DNA of 64,000 bases from Opitutaceae bacterium (lineage in GTDB: Bacteria; Verrucomicrobiota; Verrucomicrobiia; Opitutales; Opitutaceae), in assembly GCA_030693515.1 (NCBI GenBank), contig JAUYAK010000029.1, positions 23,699 through 87,698 of the forward strand, written 5' to 3'. How positions within the stretch are numbered: the first letter of the stretch is position 1; the number at the start of each line of letters is the position of its first letter. Positions 1 through 10,500 of the stretch are shown here, one piece after another. The position numbers and the translations under genes were made by a program. The notes under the pieces are model-generated. The model made no database searches, had not been told where the DNA came from, and saw only the letters and a list, made by a program, of their open reading frames with translations.

Positions 1-614
1 TCAAGTGCAACGGCTCGCAAGTGGAGGGTCACGACGGGACCCAGGCGCGCGATGCCTTCGTCCAGGCCGCGGATGGCCTCGGCGGGTGGCAGCAGGGCCG
101 CGCGTTCGATGAAAAGCTCCGGGGGTGGCTGCGCGAGCTGCGCAATCGCGGTGTCGAGATCGGCGAGTGCGGCGGCATGGGCTTTGAGGGCGCGGTGCGC
201 ACGCGCGCGCAGGACGAGGGCGGCCGCATCGGTCGGATCGAGGGCGAGCGCGGTGTCGAGCAGCGCCACCGCATCCTGCGGGCGCCCGGCGCTGAGTTCG
301 AGGGCGCCGCGCGCTTGCGCGAGCCGCGGCAGGCGAGGGGAGAGTTCGGCGGCGAGCAGGAAGTTGGCCTCGGCGGAGACCCAGTCCTCGTGGCGCGAGT
401 AGAGTTCGCCGCGCTGGAGGTAGAGTTCGGCATTGGCGGGCTGGGCCGCGATGGCGGCGTTGAGCCGCGTGAGGGCCTCCTCGATCTCGGGGTGGGCGGC
501 CAGAGTGGCGGCGCCCAAAACAAAGGCGGCCAACACGAACGGGACAGACCCGCGCCGATTGAAAGAGGGGTGCCGAGGGGAAGACAACGCCGCGACTGAC
601 GGTCGCGCGATCAT
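1..614 (-). CDS. TPR-repeat protein, 3' end outside the window
   Basis: The reading frame is open from an ATG at 612-614 down to base 1 and has no stop, so the protein is truncated by the window edge. About 204 codons are visible. After a basic N-terminus, a hydrophobic stretch ending in Ala-rich sequence (about residues 25-40) looks like a signal peptide or membrane anchor. Then come helical repeats of TPR type, with phrases such as AELYLQRGELYSRHEDW and DAVALLDTALALDPTDAAAL. It starts 31 bases downstream of ychF on the same strand, so co-transcription is possible. TPR proteins act as protein-protein scaffolds; no specific partner can be inferred. Confidence 0.8.
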   Translation of the reverse strand, partial: MIARPSVAALSSPRHPSFNRRGSVPFVLAAFVLGAATLAAHPEIEEALTRLNAAIAAQPANAELYLQRGELYSRHEDWVSAEANFLLAAELSPRLPRLAQARGALELSAGRPQDAVALLDTALALDPTDAAALVLRARAHRALKAHAAALADLDTAIAQLAQPPPELFIERAALLPPAEAIRGLDEGIARLGPVVTLHLRAVAL

Positions 615-645
615 TACGTTGCGCTTGGGCCCGCGTGGCCGGAGC

Positions 646-1749
646 TCAAGTGTTGAAGCGGAAGAGCGCCACGTCGCCATCGGCGAAGACGTATTCCTTG
701 CCTTCCAACCGGTATTTGCCGGCTTCGCGCGCGGCGGCGACGCTCCCCAGGGTCGTGAGGTCCGTGTAGGAGACGACCTCGGCCTTGATGAAGCCCTTTT
801 CGAAATCGGTGTGGATGACGCCCGCGGCCTGCGGGGCTTTCCAGCCCTTCTTGATGGTCCAGGCGCGGACTTCCTTTTCGCCGGCGGTGAAATAGGTCTG
901 CAGCCCGAGCAGCGTGTAGGTGCCCTTGATGAGCGAGGACACGCCGGAGTCATCGACGCCGAGATCCTTGAGAAAGGCCTTCGCTTCGTCCGGAGAAAGG
1001 TCGATCAGCTCGCTCTCGATTTTGGCGGAGATGGGGACGTAGGCGGCATCGTGATGGGTGCGCACGTATTCGGCGACTTTTTGCACGAAGGGATTCTGCT
1101 GCGCGGTCGCGAGATCGCCTTCGGCGACGTTGCAGGCGAAGAGCACGGGTTTGGCGGTGAGGAGCTGAAAGAGCTTCATCGCGGCCTTCTCATCGTCGGT
1201 GGCGACGAGGGTGTTGGCGGTCTTGCCGGAGTTGAGATGAGGCTCGAGTTTTTGCAGCAGGGCCATCTCGGCGATGGCCTCCTTGTCGCCGGCCTTGGCG
1301 CTTTTCTGGGACTTGATCATGCGCTTGCCCACGGCGTCGAGGTCCGCGAGGACCAGCTCGGTGGTGATGACCTCGATGTCGCGCACGGGATCGATGCCGC
1401 CCATGGTGTGGATGATGTCGGTATCCTCGAAGCAGCGGACGACCTGCACGATGGCATCGACCTCGCGGATGGTGGCGAGGAATTGGTTGCCGAGACCCTC
1501 GCCCTTGCTGGCGCCGGCGACGAGGCCCGCGATATCGACAAACTCAATGGCGGCGGGGACCACGACATTGGTCTTGGCAATCTTTTGCAGCACATAGGCC
1601 CGGGCATCCGGCACGATCACCACGCCCACGTTGGGATCGATGGTGCAAAACGGATAATTGGCCGCCTCGGCTTTGCGCGAGCGGGTGAGGGCGTTGAAGA
1701 GAGTGGACTTGCCCACGTTGGGCAAGCCGACGATACCAGCTTTCAGCAT
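646..1749 (-). CDS. ychF: Ribosome-binding ATPase YchF (Obg family)
   Basis: This 367-residue protein matches the usual length of YchF/OLA1. The N-terminal P-loop is GLPNVGKST, followed by the switch/G3 motif DIAGLV. The G4 position reads NVAE instead of the NKxD of GTPases, which is the known reason that YchF prefers ATP. A coiled-coil insertion lies in the middle (about residues 130-200) and a TGS domain at the C-terminus. The family binds ribosomes and is linked to stress and translation control. Start ATG at 1747-1749; no competing start. Confidence 0.97.
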   Translation of the reverse strand: MLKAGIVGLPNVGKSTLFNALTRSRKAEAANYPFCTIDPNVGVVIVPDARAYVLQKIAKTNVVVPAAIEFVDIAGLVAGASKGEGLGNQFLATIREVDAIVQVVRCFEDTDIIHTMGGIDPVRDIEVITTELVLADLDAVGKRMIKSQKSAKAGDKEAIAEMALLQKLEPHLNSGKTANTLVATDDEKAAMKLFQLLTAKPVLFACNVAEGDLATAQQNPFVQKVAEYVRTHHDAAYVPISAKIESELIDLSPDEAKAFLKDLGVDDSGVSSLIKGTYTLLGLQTYFTAGEKEVRAWTIKKGWKAPQAAGVIHTDFEKGFIKAEVVSYTDLTTLGSVAAAREAGKYRLEGKEYVFADGDVALFRFNT

Positions 1750-1855
1750 AACGTGCGAAAGTCACGGGGCCTGCGAATCCGGTCAACGGAAAAGCCGGAG
1801 AACGCTAGCCAACGGGGCAAACTTGCTGCAACTTCCCCGGCCTCGCTCCCTCCCT

Positions 1856-2308
1856 ATGAATACCCTGGCGCTGGCGATCATGGAAGACGCAGAACCCAAG
1901 AACGATGCCGAACGCGACGCTCTCGAACGCAATTGGTTCGATGAGAAGCGCGGCATGTGGCGCGACGGCGATGCGCTGTTGCGCTTCGTCCGCCGCCATC
2001 GGGCTGACATCCTGCGCGAGGCCGGCACCTGCTCGACCGACGAGGAGCTCATCCGCACGGTAAAAATCGCCATCCTGCGCGTCCGCTCCCTCAGCATGAG
2101 CGCGGAATTGAAAGCCCAGATGCGCGAAATCGAGAAAGAACTGTGGATTCAAGGGGCCCACACGCCGGAGGACGTGATGCGCATCAAATTCGAATGGACC
2201 CGTGATCACGCCGAGAACTGGCGCAAGTGGCGCGTGAAGGAATACATCTACCTCGTCGACCGGTTCAGTTCACGCGTGCTGCACGCCCTGCGCGATACCG
2301 CCCAATAA
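1856..2308 (+). CDS. Conserved-looking hypothetical protein, 150 aa
   Basis: The open frame extends upstream to 1658, but that part is antisense to ychF. ATG 1856 (start MNTLALAIMEDAEPKND) is the first plausible start after ychF; ATG 1880 is an alternative. The product is highly charged, predicted mostly helical, with no signal peptide and no membrane segment. Notable phrases are RNWFDEKRGMWRDGD and FEWTRDHAENWRKW. I recognise no domain. It is divergent from ychF and 121 bases upstream of rpsU. Confidence 0.7.
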   Translation: MNTLALAIMEDAEPKNDAERDALERNWFDEKRGMWRDGDALLRFVRRHRADILREAGTCSTDEELIRTVKIAILRVRSLSMSAELKAQMREIEKELWIQGAHTPEDVMRIKFEWTRDHAENWRKWRVKEYIYLVDRFSSRVLHALRDTAQ

Positions 2309-2429
2309 GTGCGGGTCCCCGGGCCTCGGCCTGCACGACGAGACGGAAAAATGCCGTTGACGGCGGGTGCGCCGCCCGGCCTAGTGGTCGGCTTTTCATC
2401 ACACCCTCAGCCGTCTCACGTCCGACCTC

Positions 2430-2627
2430 ATGTCCATCGAAATCAAGATCCGCAAGAACGAGCCCATCGACCGTGCGCTCCGCCGCATGAAGAAGAAGCT
2501 CGATCGCGAGAACATCATCAAGGGCACGCGCGCGAAGCGCTACTTCGAGAAGCCCTGCGAGAAGCGCCGCCGCAAGGAGAAGGTCATGGCCTTCACCCAG
2601 ATGCTGCGCAACCGCTACGCGGAGTAA
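2430..2627 (+). CDS. rpsU: 30S ribosomal protein S21
   Basis: This 65-residue, very basic protein has the S21 hallmark sequence: N-terminal beta strand (SIEIKIRKNEPID), then two helices rich in Arg/Lys (KRYFEKPCEKRRRKEK). S21 binds the small subunit near the anti-Shine-Dalgarno region and helps initiation. It is transcribed alone and is followed 28 bases later by a strong rho-independent terminator. Confidence 0.97.
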   Translation: MSIEIKIRKNEPIDRALRRMKKKLDRENIIKGTRAKRYFEKPCEKRRRKEKVMAFTQMLRNRYAE

Positions 2628-2655
2628 GCATCCCGCGGGTTTCGCCAATATTTCC

Positions 2656-2690
2656 GCCGCGCCGCCACGCAAGTGGGGGCGCGGCTTTTT
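2656..2690 (+). terminator. Rho-independent terminator of rpsU
   Basis: A 13-bp stem (arms 2656-2668 and 2673-2685, one mismatch) closes a GCAA loop and is followed by five T residues. It lies just after the rpsU stop codon and before the start chosen for the next gene. Confidence 0.88.
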
Positions 2691-2753
2691 GCTGCGCGGT
2701 TTTTTCGCCGTGCAATCCGCCGCGCCGCCCGCCGGTATCTCCGCGCCGTCCGC

Positions 2754-3692
2754 GTGAAACCGATCCTCGCCCTCTCCACCTGTTGGAATTCGCACCGTCA
2801 CCGTGATGGTCATGCGATGCTGGCGGAGATTGCGGCGCTGGGCTTCAGCCACGCCGAGCTGAGCCACGGCATCCGGGTCACCCTCGTCCCCGGGATCCTG
2901 CGCGCCGTCGAGGAAGGCCTCGTGCAGATCAGCTCCACCCATAATTTTTGCCCGCTCCCCGCGGGTCTCACGCAGGCTGCGCCCAATCTCTACGAGCCTT
3001 CGTCGCCCGACCGGGGCGAGCGCGAACAGTGGGTCCGGCAGACGCTGCGCTCGATCGAGTTTGCCGCGAGGGTCCGCGCCCGCGCACTGGTGTGCCACCT
3101 CGGGAGCGTCCGGTTCTTTTGGTTTAATCCCACGCCCAAGGTCCGACGTTTTCTCCGCGACCATCCCGAGGCCGGGCGCACGCCGGACGACGGCGCCTAC
3201 CGCGCGATCGTGGGCCCGGCCCTCGACAAGCTCCGCCGCCGCCAGCCGCAGTTCTTGGAGCGGGTGCAGGCGAGCCTCGCGGAGGTGATTCCTTTTGCGG
3301 CAGAGAAAGGGGTGCGACTCGGCCTTGAGAATCGTGAAGGGTTCGACGAGCTGCCGCTCGACGCCGGCTGGGCCGAGTTGCTCGCGGGTTTCGCGGGCGA
3401 TGCGCCGGTCGGCTACTGGCACGACACCGGCCACGCTGATCTCAAGGAAAGCATGGGCCTGCTCCGCCACCGCGAGCACCTCGCCGCGCTGGCGCCGCGT
3501 CTCCTCGGCTGGCATCTGCACGACGTCAGCGCGGGCAAGGACCACCAGCCCGTCGGCGCGGGCCGGATCGATTTCAAGATGATCAGCGAATTCTGGCGGC
3601 CCGAGCACCTGCTCACGCTGGAACTGAATCCACGCGTGAGCGTGGACGAGGTGCGCGCGTCGAAAGCGCGCATCGAGGCGCTCAACGCGTAG
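2754..3692 (+). CDS. Sugar phosphate isomerase/epimerase-like TIM-barrel protein
   Basis: This protein of about 312 residues has the xylose-isomerase-like TIM-barrel pattern. Candidate metal ligands appear at strand ends: Glu in RLGLENREG, Asp/His in WHDTGHAD, His in GWHLHDV and Glu in LTLELNPRV. The frame is open back to GTG 2673, but that codon lies inside the rpsU terminator. GTG 2754 (start KPILALSTCWNS) is therefore preferred; it puts the first barrel strand right at the N-terminus. The substrate is not predictable. The 3' end overlaps the end of mutY by 11 bases (convergent genes). Confidence 0.8.
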   Translation: MKPILALSTCWNSHRHRDGHAMLAEIAALGFSHAELSHGIRVTLVPGILRAVEEGLVQISSTHNFCPLPAGLTQAAPNLYEPSSPDRGEREQWVRQTLRSIEFAARVRARALVCHLGSVRFFWFNPTPKVRRFLRDHPEAGRTPDDGAYRAIVGPALDKLRRRQPQFLERVQASLAEVIPFAAEKGVRLGLENREGFDELPLDAGWAELLAGFAGDAPVGYWHDTGHADLKESMGLLRHREHLAALAPRLLGWHLHDVSAGKDHQPVGAGRIDFKMISEFWRPEHLLTLELNPRVSVDEVRASKARIEALNA

Positions 3693-4719
3693 CACGCGCC
3701 GCGAGAATCTCGCCCACCCAGCGACGGTGCGGCCCTGAGAGCGTGAGCCCGGCGAGATTCTCGAACGGCACCCAGGCGAGTCCGGCGCGCAGCCGCCCGC
3801 GGGGCGGCGGCACCGCGTGAATCGACTCGGTAATCTGAAAACGCGTGATGCCGCGGCGTTTTTTCGCGAGGAGTTCTCCCTGGGTCACCGTCGCCGGATA
3901 GAGGCCGGCCTGCTCGGGCGTGGGTAGTTCGTGGATATCGGCCAGGCGCCGCGCGCCACTGTCGGCCCGATGTAGCAGCAGCGCACCTCCGCGCTCGCAC
4001 CACGCGCGGATCACCGCGCGCTGCTCCATTTTCTTGGCGGCGAGGCGCGGGAAATCCTCCGCGTTGCCGGCGCGTCCCGCGGCGCAGCAGGCGCGGACAG
4101 GGCACGTGAGGCAAAGCGGCTTTTGGCGGAAGCACACCGTCGCCCCCAGCTCCATCATCGCCTGGTTGTGATCGCCGGGGCGATCCGCGGGCAGCAACGC
4201 TGAGGCGAGTGGCGTGAAGGCCTTTGCTGCGCTCGCGCTGTCCCGAAACTCGGTCGCATCGGACGTAAGCCGCGCGAGGATGCGGACGACGTTGCCATCG
4301 ACACAGGCCGCCGGCGCGCCAAACGAGATGCTCGTGATCGCCGCGGCCGTGTAGGGGCCCACGCCGGGCAGCTCGCGCCAGGCCTCGGGCGTGCGCCGCA
4401 GTTCCGGCCACGCGGCGACCTGCTGCGCGAGGCGGTGGAGATTGCGGGCGCGCGAGTAGTAGCCGAGGCCTTCCCACAGCTTGAGCACGCGCGCCTCGGG
4501 CGCGGCGGCGAGCGCGGCGAAGTCCGGCAGCTCCGCCAGCCAGCGCGCGAGGTAGGGCAGCACCGTCTTCACCTGCGTCTGCTGGAGCATGAACTCGCTC
4601 ACGACGGTCTTGTAGAGCGATGGCGCCTCGCGCCACGGCAGCGCCCGCGCCTGCGCGCGATACCACGCGAGCAGCGCCCGCTGAAATTCCGCCCGTCGTG
4701 CAATCAGGTGTCCGGCCAC
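3682..4719 (-). CDS. mutY: A/G-specific adenine glycosylase
   Basis: MutY removes adenine mispaired with 8-oxoguanine. The helix-hairpin-helix region (LPGVGPYTAAAI) and the catalytic Asp (VDGNVVRIL) are visible. The iron-sulphur cluster Cys set is present (CFRQKPLCLTCPVRACC), followed by a C-terminal NUDIX-like domain. The open frame continues to 5121 but that part is antisense to rnhC. GTG 4717-4719 (start VAGHLIARRAEFQRALLAWY) gives 345 residues, close to the family length. The start is not certain. It is divergent from rnhC. Confidence 0.93.
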   Translation of the reverse strand: MAGHLIARRAEFQRALLAWYRAQARALPWREAPSLYKTVVSEFMLQQTQVKTVLPYLARWLAELPDFAALAAAPEARVLKLWEGLGYYSRARNLHRLAQQVAAWPELRRTPEAWRELPGVGPYTAAAITSISFGAPAACVDGNVVRILARLTSDATEFRDSASAAKAFTPLASALLPADRPGDHNQAMMELGATVCFRQKPLCLTCPVRACCAAGRAGNAEDFPRLAAKKMEQRAVIRAWCERGGALLLHRADSGARRLADIHELPTPEQAGLYPATVTQGELLAKKRRGITRFQITESIHAVPPPRGRLRAGLAWVPFENLAGLTLSGPHRRWVGEILAARATR

Positions 4720-4800
4720 GCGGGGCAGTGAAGGCGCAAAAACGCGTCGCGGGCCAGAATCGTTTTGTGCTTTCCGCGCCTTTGCTGGCCAATCTCCCCG

Positions 4801-5811
4801 ATGCCGAAAAATACCCGCGACGACGCCGACGCGCCCAAGAAGCTCGCCTCCTACACGGTGAAGCTCGACGACGCCCAGATGGAGAAACTCCGCGGGATCG
4901 GGGAAGGCCGCGGCTGGGAGCGCTTCGAGGTGCCCTACACCCGGTTCGCGTTCAAGGCCGAGCAGCTCAAGATCAACGTGAGCGCTTACACGAGTGGCAA
5001 GGTCGTGATTGCCGGGAAGGGCACGGAGGATTTCGTGCGCGACACCCTCGAGCCCGAGGTGCTGGGCGCGGCGACACTGGGCTACGACGAGGTGCTGCAT
5101 CCGGATTGGTTCGAGCCGCACGCGGGCCTCGACGAGAGCGGCAAGGGCGATTTCTTTGGTCCGGTCGTCGCTGCGACCGTCATCGCTGACAAGTCAGCGA
5201 TCGAGGCTTGGCGGGAGGCGGGCGTGCAGGACTCCAAGAAAATCGCCGAGCCGCAGATCATGAAACTCGACCAGATCATCCGGAGCACCCGCGGTGCAGT
5301 AGTCGAGGTCTGCTACTGCCGGACGATGGAACGCTACAACGAGCTGATGGGCCGCCCCGGCGCCAATCTCAACCGGCTCCTTGCCTGGCAGCATGCGACG
5401 GCTCTGTCCGATGCGCTCGCGAAAAAACGCGTGCCGTGGGGACTCCTCGACCAATTTTCCGAGCAACCGCTCGTGCAGCGCGAACTGGCGAAGAAAGGGG
5501 TAGCTGATTTCGAGTTGAAGATGCGCACCAAGGCCGAATCTGATCCGGTCGTGGCCGCGGCGTCCGTGGTGGCGCGCGCGGAGTTTGTGCGGGCGATGCA
5601 CGAGCTCTCCAAACGGTTCGGGGCCAAACTGCAGAAAGGCGCCGGGCCGCTCGTGAAGACGCAGGCCGCCCAGATCATGGAAAAATTCGGCACGCGGGCC
5701 CTCGGCGATTACGCGAAACTCCACTTCCGCACCGCCTACGAGGTCGTGTCGGCCGCGGGCAAGCTGGATGAGCTTCCGCTGAAAGAGCCGGGCCCGAAGA
5801 TGGCGTGGTAG
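4801..5811 (+). CDS. rnhC: Ribonuclease HIII
   Basis: The 336-residue product has an N-terminal TBP-like substrate-binding domain (about residues 15-95), then an RNase H type 2 fold. Its first catalytic motif is LDESGKGDFFGPV, with later acidic residues in KAESDPVVAAASVVAR. RNase HIII cleaves the RNA strand of RNA/DNA hybrids. The N-terminal domain plus the GKGD motif separate it from RNase HII. ATG 4801 was chosen because the earlier ATG (4765) only adds sequence that does not fit the family. Confidence 0.94.
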   Translation: MPKNTRDDADAPKKLASYTVKLDDAQMEKLRGIGEGRGWERFEVPYTRFAFKAEQLKINVSAYTSGKVVIAGKGTEDFVRDTLEPEVLGAATLGYDEVLHPDWFEPHAGLDESGKGDFFGPVVAATVIADKSAIEAWREAGVQDSKKIAEPQIMKLDQIIRSTRGAVVEVCYCRTMERYNELMGRPGANLNRLLAWQHATALSDALAKKRVPWGLLDQFSEQPLVQRELAKKGVADFELKMRTKAESDPVVAAASVVARAEFVRAMHELSKRFGAKLQKGAGPLVKTQAAQIMEKFGTRALGDYAKLHFRTAYEVVSAAGKLDELPLKEPGPKMAW

Positions 5812-5856
5812 GCCCAGGTGCATGCCACGGCCTGATCTCCGTCCACCCACTTTCCG

Positions 5857-6399
5857 ATGCCCCCCGAGAATTCCGATCAAGGCCGCTGGTTTGCGGAGCA
5901 CCTTCGGCCCCACGAGCCGATGCTGCGCGCCTGGCTGCGGGGGCAGTTTCCCCGGGCGGGGGAGGTGGACGATATTGTGCAGGAGGCGTTCATGCGGGTG
6001 TTGCAGGCCCGCGAGAGCCGGGTGATCGAGTCGCCGAAGGCCTTCCTGTTTGCGACCGCGCGCAATCTCGCGCTCGCCCGGGTGCGCCATCTTCAGGTGG
6101 AGGTTGATTTTGCCTTAACGGAAAGCGCTCTCATGGGCGTCTGCGATGAGAGCGCCGATGTGGCCGATGAGGTCGCCCGCGCGCAGGAACTCGAACTCTT
6201 GACCCGCGCCATCCAGTCCCTTCCCGCCCGCTGCCGGCAGGTCATCACCCTGCGGCGGATCTACGGCCTTTCGCAGAGGGAGGTCGCCGCGCAGCTCGGC
6301 ATCGCGGAACACACCGTCGAGGCCCAGGGCACCATCGGTCTGCGCAAACTGGCCGACTACTTTGAACGGCTCGAACGCCGCCCGCCCCGCCGTGCCTAA
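5857..6399 (+). CDS. ECF RNA polymerase sigma factor, FecI-like
   Basis: The 180-residue product has sigma region 2 (DDIVQEAFMRVLQ, then SPKAFLFATARNLAL) and region 4 with a helix-turn-helix (LSQREVAAQLGIAEHTVEAQ). It is immediately followed by an overlapping FecR-like gene and then a TonB-dependent receptor with a signalling domain. This is the standard arrangement for cell-surface signalling: ligand at the outer membrane receptor, signal through FecR, release or activation of the sigma factor, transcription of the receptor gene. Confidence 0.93.
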   Translation: MPPENSDQGRWFAEHLRPHEPMLRAWLRGQFPRAGEVDDIVQEAFMRVLQARESRVIESPKAFLFATARNLALARVRHLQVEVDFALTESALMGVCDESADVADEVARAQELELLTRAIQSLPARCRQVITLRRIYGLSQREVAAQLGIAEHTVEAQGTIGLRKLADYFERLERRPPRRA

Positions 6400-7447
6400 A
6401 CCAGCCCCCGACGATTTCTCCAACGACCGAGCCGCTGATGAGGCGGCCGCCTGGGTGCTGCGTTGCGATCGGGGGCTGACCCCGGGGGAACAGGACGACT
6501 TTTCGCAATGGCTCGCGCGCGACTCCCGGCATCGCGAGCAGTGGGCGCGGCATCGCCGGCATTGGGCCCGGCTGGCGCCATTGGCGCAGTGGCGCCCCGA
6601 GCACAGTGCGCGGCCCAACCCCGATTTGCTGGCACCGGCGGCGCGTCCCATGTCTCGATGGTGGCTGGCCCCGTTGGCCGCGGCGGCGGCGGTCGTGCTG
6701 CTTTTGGCCCTGCGGTCGGGTGCCCCGCCGGAGGCCGGAAGCCCGGCGCCAGTCGCCTCGACCGTCGTCCGCGAGCCGGCGTCCACGCGCCGCATCCTCG
6801 AGGACGGCTCCTTGGTTGAGCTCAACCGCGGGGCGGTGCTGCACCAGGCGTTCACCGCGACGGCGCGGCAGGTGCGCCTGGAGCGCGGCGAGGCTCATTT
6901 CACCGTGATCAAGGATCAGGCGCGGCCATTCATCGTCACGGCGGGAGGCGTGGATGTCTGGGCGGTGGGGACGGCCTTCAATGTCCGCTTCGACGCCGCC
7001 TCACTCGAGGTGCTGGTGACGGAGGGAAGGGTGCGGCTCAGCGAAGTGCGCCCGACTCCGCCTGCCCCGCACGAGCCTGCGGCCAGTCTCCCGGCACCAC
7101 TGGTGCCGGCGCTCAATGCCGGGCAACGGGCGGTGGTATCGTTCACTGGCGAGGCCCACCCACCGCGCATCGCGACCCTCACTGCGGGGGAAATCGAGCG
7201 GGTGCTGGCGTGGCAGCACCGGATGCTGGACTTTACCTCTGCCCCGCTGGCAGAGATCGTGGTGGAATTCAACCGCCGCAACCGCGTTCAGCTGGCCGTG
7301 CCCGATCCCGAATTGGCGGCGGTGCGGATCAGTGCATCGTTTCGTTCGGACAATGTGGAGGGGTTCGTGCGGCTCGTGGAACTCGGTTTCGGGGTGCAGG
7401 CCGAGCGCCGCGGCGAGACGGAGATTCTCCTGCGCAAGGCCCCGTGA
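6392..7447 (+). CDS. FecR-family anti-sigma/signal transducer
   Basis: Domains in order: a cytoplasmic N-terminal DUF4880-type region (AAAWVLRCDRGLTPGEQDDF); one membrane helix (WWLAPLAAAAAVVLLLAL); the periplasmic FecR domain (RILEDGSLVELNRGAV to VGTAFNVRF); and a C-terminal domain that contacts the STN domain of the receptor (MLDFTSAPLAEIVVEFNRRN). Start GTG 6392 overlaps the sigma gene by 8 bases; TTG 6362 is an alternative. Neither has a good ribosome binding site, which fits translational coupling to the sigma factor. Confidence 0.88.
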   Translation: MPKPAPDDFSNDRAADEAAAWVLRCDRGLTPGEQDDFSQWLARDSRHREQWARHRRHWARLAPLAQWRPEHSARPNPDLLAPAARPMSRWWLAPLAAAAAVVLLLALRSGAPPEAGSPAPVASTVVREPASTRRILEDGSLVELNRGAVLHQAFTATARQVRLERGEAHFTVIKDQARPFIVTAGGVDVWAVGTAFNVRFDAASLEVLVTEGRVRLSEVRPTPPAPHEPAASLPAPLVPALNAGQRAVVSFTGEAHPPRIATLTAGEIERVLAWQHRMLDFTSAPLAEIVVEFNRRNRVQLAVPDPELAAVRISASFRSDNVEGFVRLVELGFGVQAERRGETEILLRKAP

Positions 7448-7562
7448 GCGCCCGGTGGTCGCTGTCAGGGCGCAGGCTGAAAGTTCTTTTAGCGGAAATT
7501 CCGCGGCGGCGCATCTTGGTTGGCATATCAAGCCGACGAGAACCCGATGAACCCCTCACCCC

Positions 7563-10500
7563 ATGGCCCTGAAAGACGTGCTCCGTCCTTCGCTGCGAAC
7601 CGCCCGCTTTTGGCCGCTCCTTGTCGCCCTGCTGTTCGGCGCGGGGTCGCTTGCCGGGGCGGCGGATGGCGTCCCGATGGCGTTCGATCTGCCGGTGGGC
7701 GAGGCGGCCGTGACGCTCAAGCAGTTCGGCGCCCAGGCGAACCGGGAAATCATGTTTCCCGCCGCGGCGGTTGCGGGCGTGCGGACCCATGCAGTCCAGG
7801 GCGAATTCACACCGCGCGCGGCGCTCGAACTCCTGATCGCCCGGACGGGCCTCACCGCCGCGGAGGACGATTTGTCCGGCGCGTTGATGATTTTCCGCGC
7901 CGCTCCGGCGCCAGCCGTCTCCAACGATTCCAAGCCCGATTCACAACCCAAGCCACCTGACCCGCCCATGACCCGCAAGACCCCGCTCGCCCTCCTCGGC
8001 GCCCTGTTCGCCTTCGTTACCGCGCCCGCGCAAAACGCCCCTGTGTCCGCCGCGCCGGCCGATCCGGCGAAGACGGAGGCCATCGTGCTTTCCGAATTCC
8101 GCGTCGATACCTCCAAGGATCGCGGCTATCTCGCCACCAACGCCACGACCGGCACCCGCCTCAACATGGCGATCAAGGACATCCCGCTCCCGGTCGAGGT
8201 CATCACGCGCGAATTCATCGAGGACATCGGCGCCTTCGATATCAAGGAGGCCCTCGATTACTCCGCCGGCATCGTCCAGGAGACGGTGACCACCTCGAAC
8301 AACTTTACCTTTAGCCCATCGGGCTCCGGCAACGCGGGTTCGGTCACGCGCGACAGCCCCGGCTTCACCGTGCGCGGCCTCAACACCCGCTCGTTTCTGC
8401 GCAGTGGCTTTCGGCAGGACACCGTCACCGACAATATCAACGTGGACCGCATGGAGGTCGCCCGCGGCCCGCAGGCGCTGCTCTACGGCGTCGCCTCGCT
8501 CGGTGGCGTCGTGAACATCTCGCCGCGTTATCCGCGCGCCACGCCCAAGCAGGATGTCCGACTGGGCTACGGTAGCTTCGGCTTTGCCCGCGCCGAACTT
8601 TACGCGACCGGCAATCTGCTCCGGAAAAACGACGGCAAACGCACGCTCAACTACGGCGTCGGGCTCGTCGCGCAGGCGCAGAGCCGGCCCGAGGAACTCA
8701 ACGATCGGACGCGCGTGCTGGTGACCCCGGCACTGGACTTTCGGGTGTTTGAGAACACCAACATCTTCGTCGATGTGGAATACGGCCGCTTCCGCACCGA
8801 GGGCAACGGCTTCCAGGACATCGGCGATGCCAACGCCGGCAACGTCCGCAACCAGTTTGGCCTGCGCGTCGCGGAGAACGTGAACATCTACAACCAAGCT
8901 GTCGGGGTCGCGCGCGACCGCTTTGGCAAGGGCCGCTTCTTCCGCTGGAGCGGCAAGGACCACTACCAGCAGGACGATTACTTCTCCGGCACCGTCGAAA
9001 TCACCCAGCGGCTGCCCTACAACCTGACTGTGGTCGCGGGAGGAAACTATGCCGACACGCACACCACCCGGCGCACTAACGGCGGCCAGGGCGTCTCGAC
9101 CCAAAACACCGCGAGCCCCGCCATCACGCCCACCGCCATCGGCCGCTGGGTCAATGTCGGCCAGAATCCCGTCACGCCCGCGCAGACCTACTGGAAATCG
9201 GTAAACTACAACTGGTCCGCTTCGCCGACCAACAAGCGCATCAAGCAAACCCGCCTCGACCTCAGCTACGAATTTACGATCTTCGGCAACAAGCAGGGCC
9301 TGCTCCTCGGGCGCACCGACCAGTCCACCTTCCAAGTCACGCGTAACACCACGCAGGCGAGTTCCAATCTGGCCGGCGGCACCAACCAATCCTACGTCGC
9401 TTATGGCGACCTCGGCCACATCGCCTATGCCGGCGAGACCATCCGGCCGGTAAACGATGCCTCGTTCCAAGAGTGGAACACCGGCCACTACGCTGTGCTG
9501 CAAAGCCGCTGGTGGCATAATCGGGTTACCCTCCTCGGCGGGTTCCGCAATGACCGCTACATGGTCCGCGATCTCCAGTATGATTTTGCGAAGGCGAATC
9601 CAACACTGCCCGACAGCGACCTTTCAAACTGGGTGCGCAGCAAAACCTTCAACGCCACGGCCGCCAACAGCGCGCCCGGCGCGGTGCCGAAGGTCAACGG
9701 CTACCGCTTCGGCGGCGGTGTCCAGCATGAGGACGGTCCCACGCTGGGTCTGAGCCTCAAGATTTCCGAGGCGCTCAGCATTTACGGCGCGGCTGCCACC
9801 GGCGTCTTTCCCAACACCGGCCAGCGTGACGGCAACGGGAATCCCTTCAATGCCGAGCGGAGCGAAAGCCGCGAGATCGGTTTGAAATTCGATCTCTTCA
9901 AGGGTGCCAGCGGCCGTTCGCGCGTCTCGGGCACGGTCTCCGTCTTCAAGGTCGATCGCGAGAATGCGATCTATAATCTGTTCTGGGCTCCACAGGGCCG
10001 CAGCAATGACCGTCGGCGCTCGCGCGGCTTCGCGACTGCTTCGGTCTCCGGCACCGGTGCCGGCGCCTACTCGGTCACCAATTCCGGCTTCCTCGATTTC
10101 GAGACCTCGCAACCCGTCACCTACCTCCTCCCCATCGGCTACGTGGCTCCGTCCGACCTCGGCAGCCCCCGGATCACGGGTGCGCCGCAGCAATCTGGCT
10201 TCATCCTCGTCGATTACGCCTCGCTCGGCAGCGCCGCCACCGATCCGCTGCGTCGGGCGCTTGATGCGGCCGCCAGCGACGGCAGCAGCCTCACCGCGCT
10301 CCAGACGGCCTCGGTCGGCACCGGCGCGACGGGCCTCTACGCCAACAACGGCTACGCGCTGAACCGCAACTCCGACACCGCCTACAACGACCGATCGAAG
10401 GGCGTCGAGGCGCAGATCTACCTGAATCTCACGGACAATCTTTCCACCGTCCTCACCTACACCCACCTCGTGCAGGGCATCACCGGAGGCTTCAAGGTCG

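Noticed and set aside
2357-2385. TTGACG box upstream of rpsU as a promoter
   Set aside because: No convincing -10 element at 16-18 bases; the best is CCTAGT.
7492-7504. Palindrome GCGGAAATTCCGC before the TonB receptor gene as a terminator
   Set aside because: Short stem and no T run after it; an operator role is possible but unsupported.
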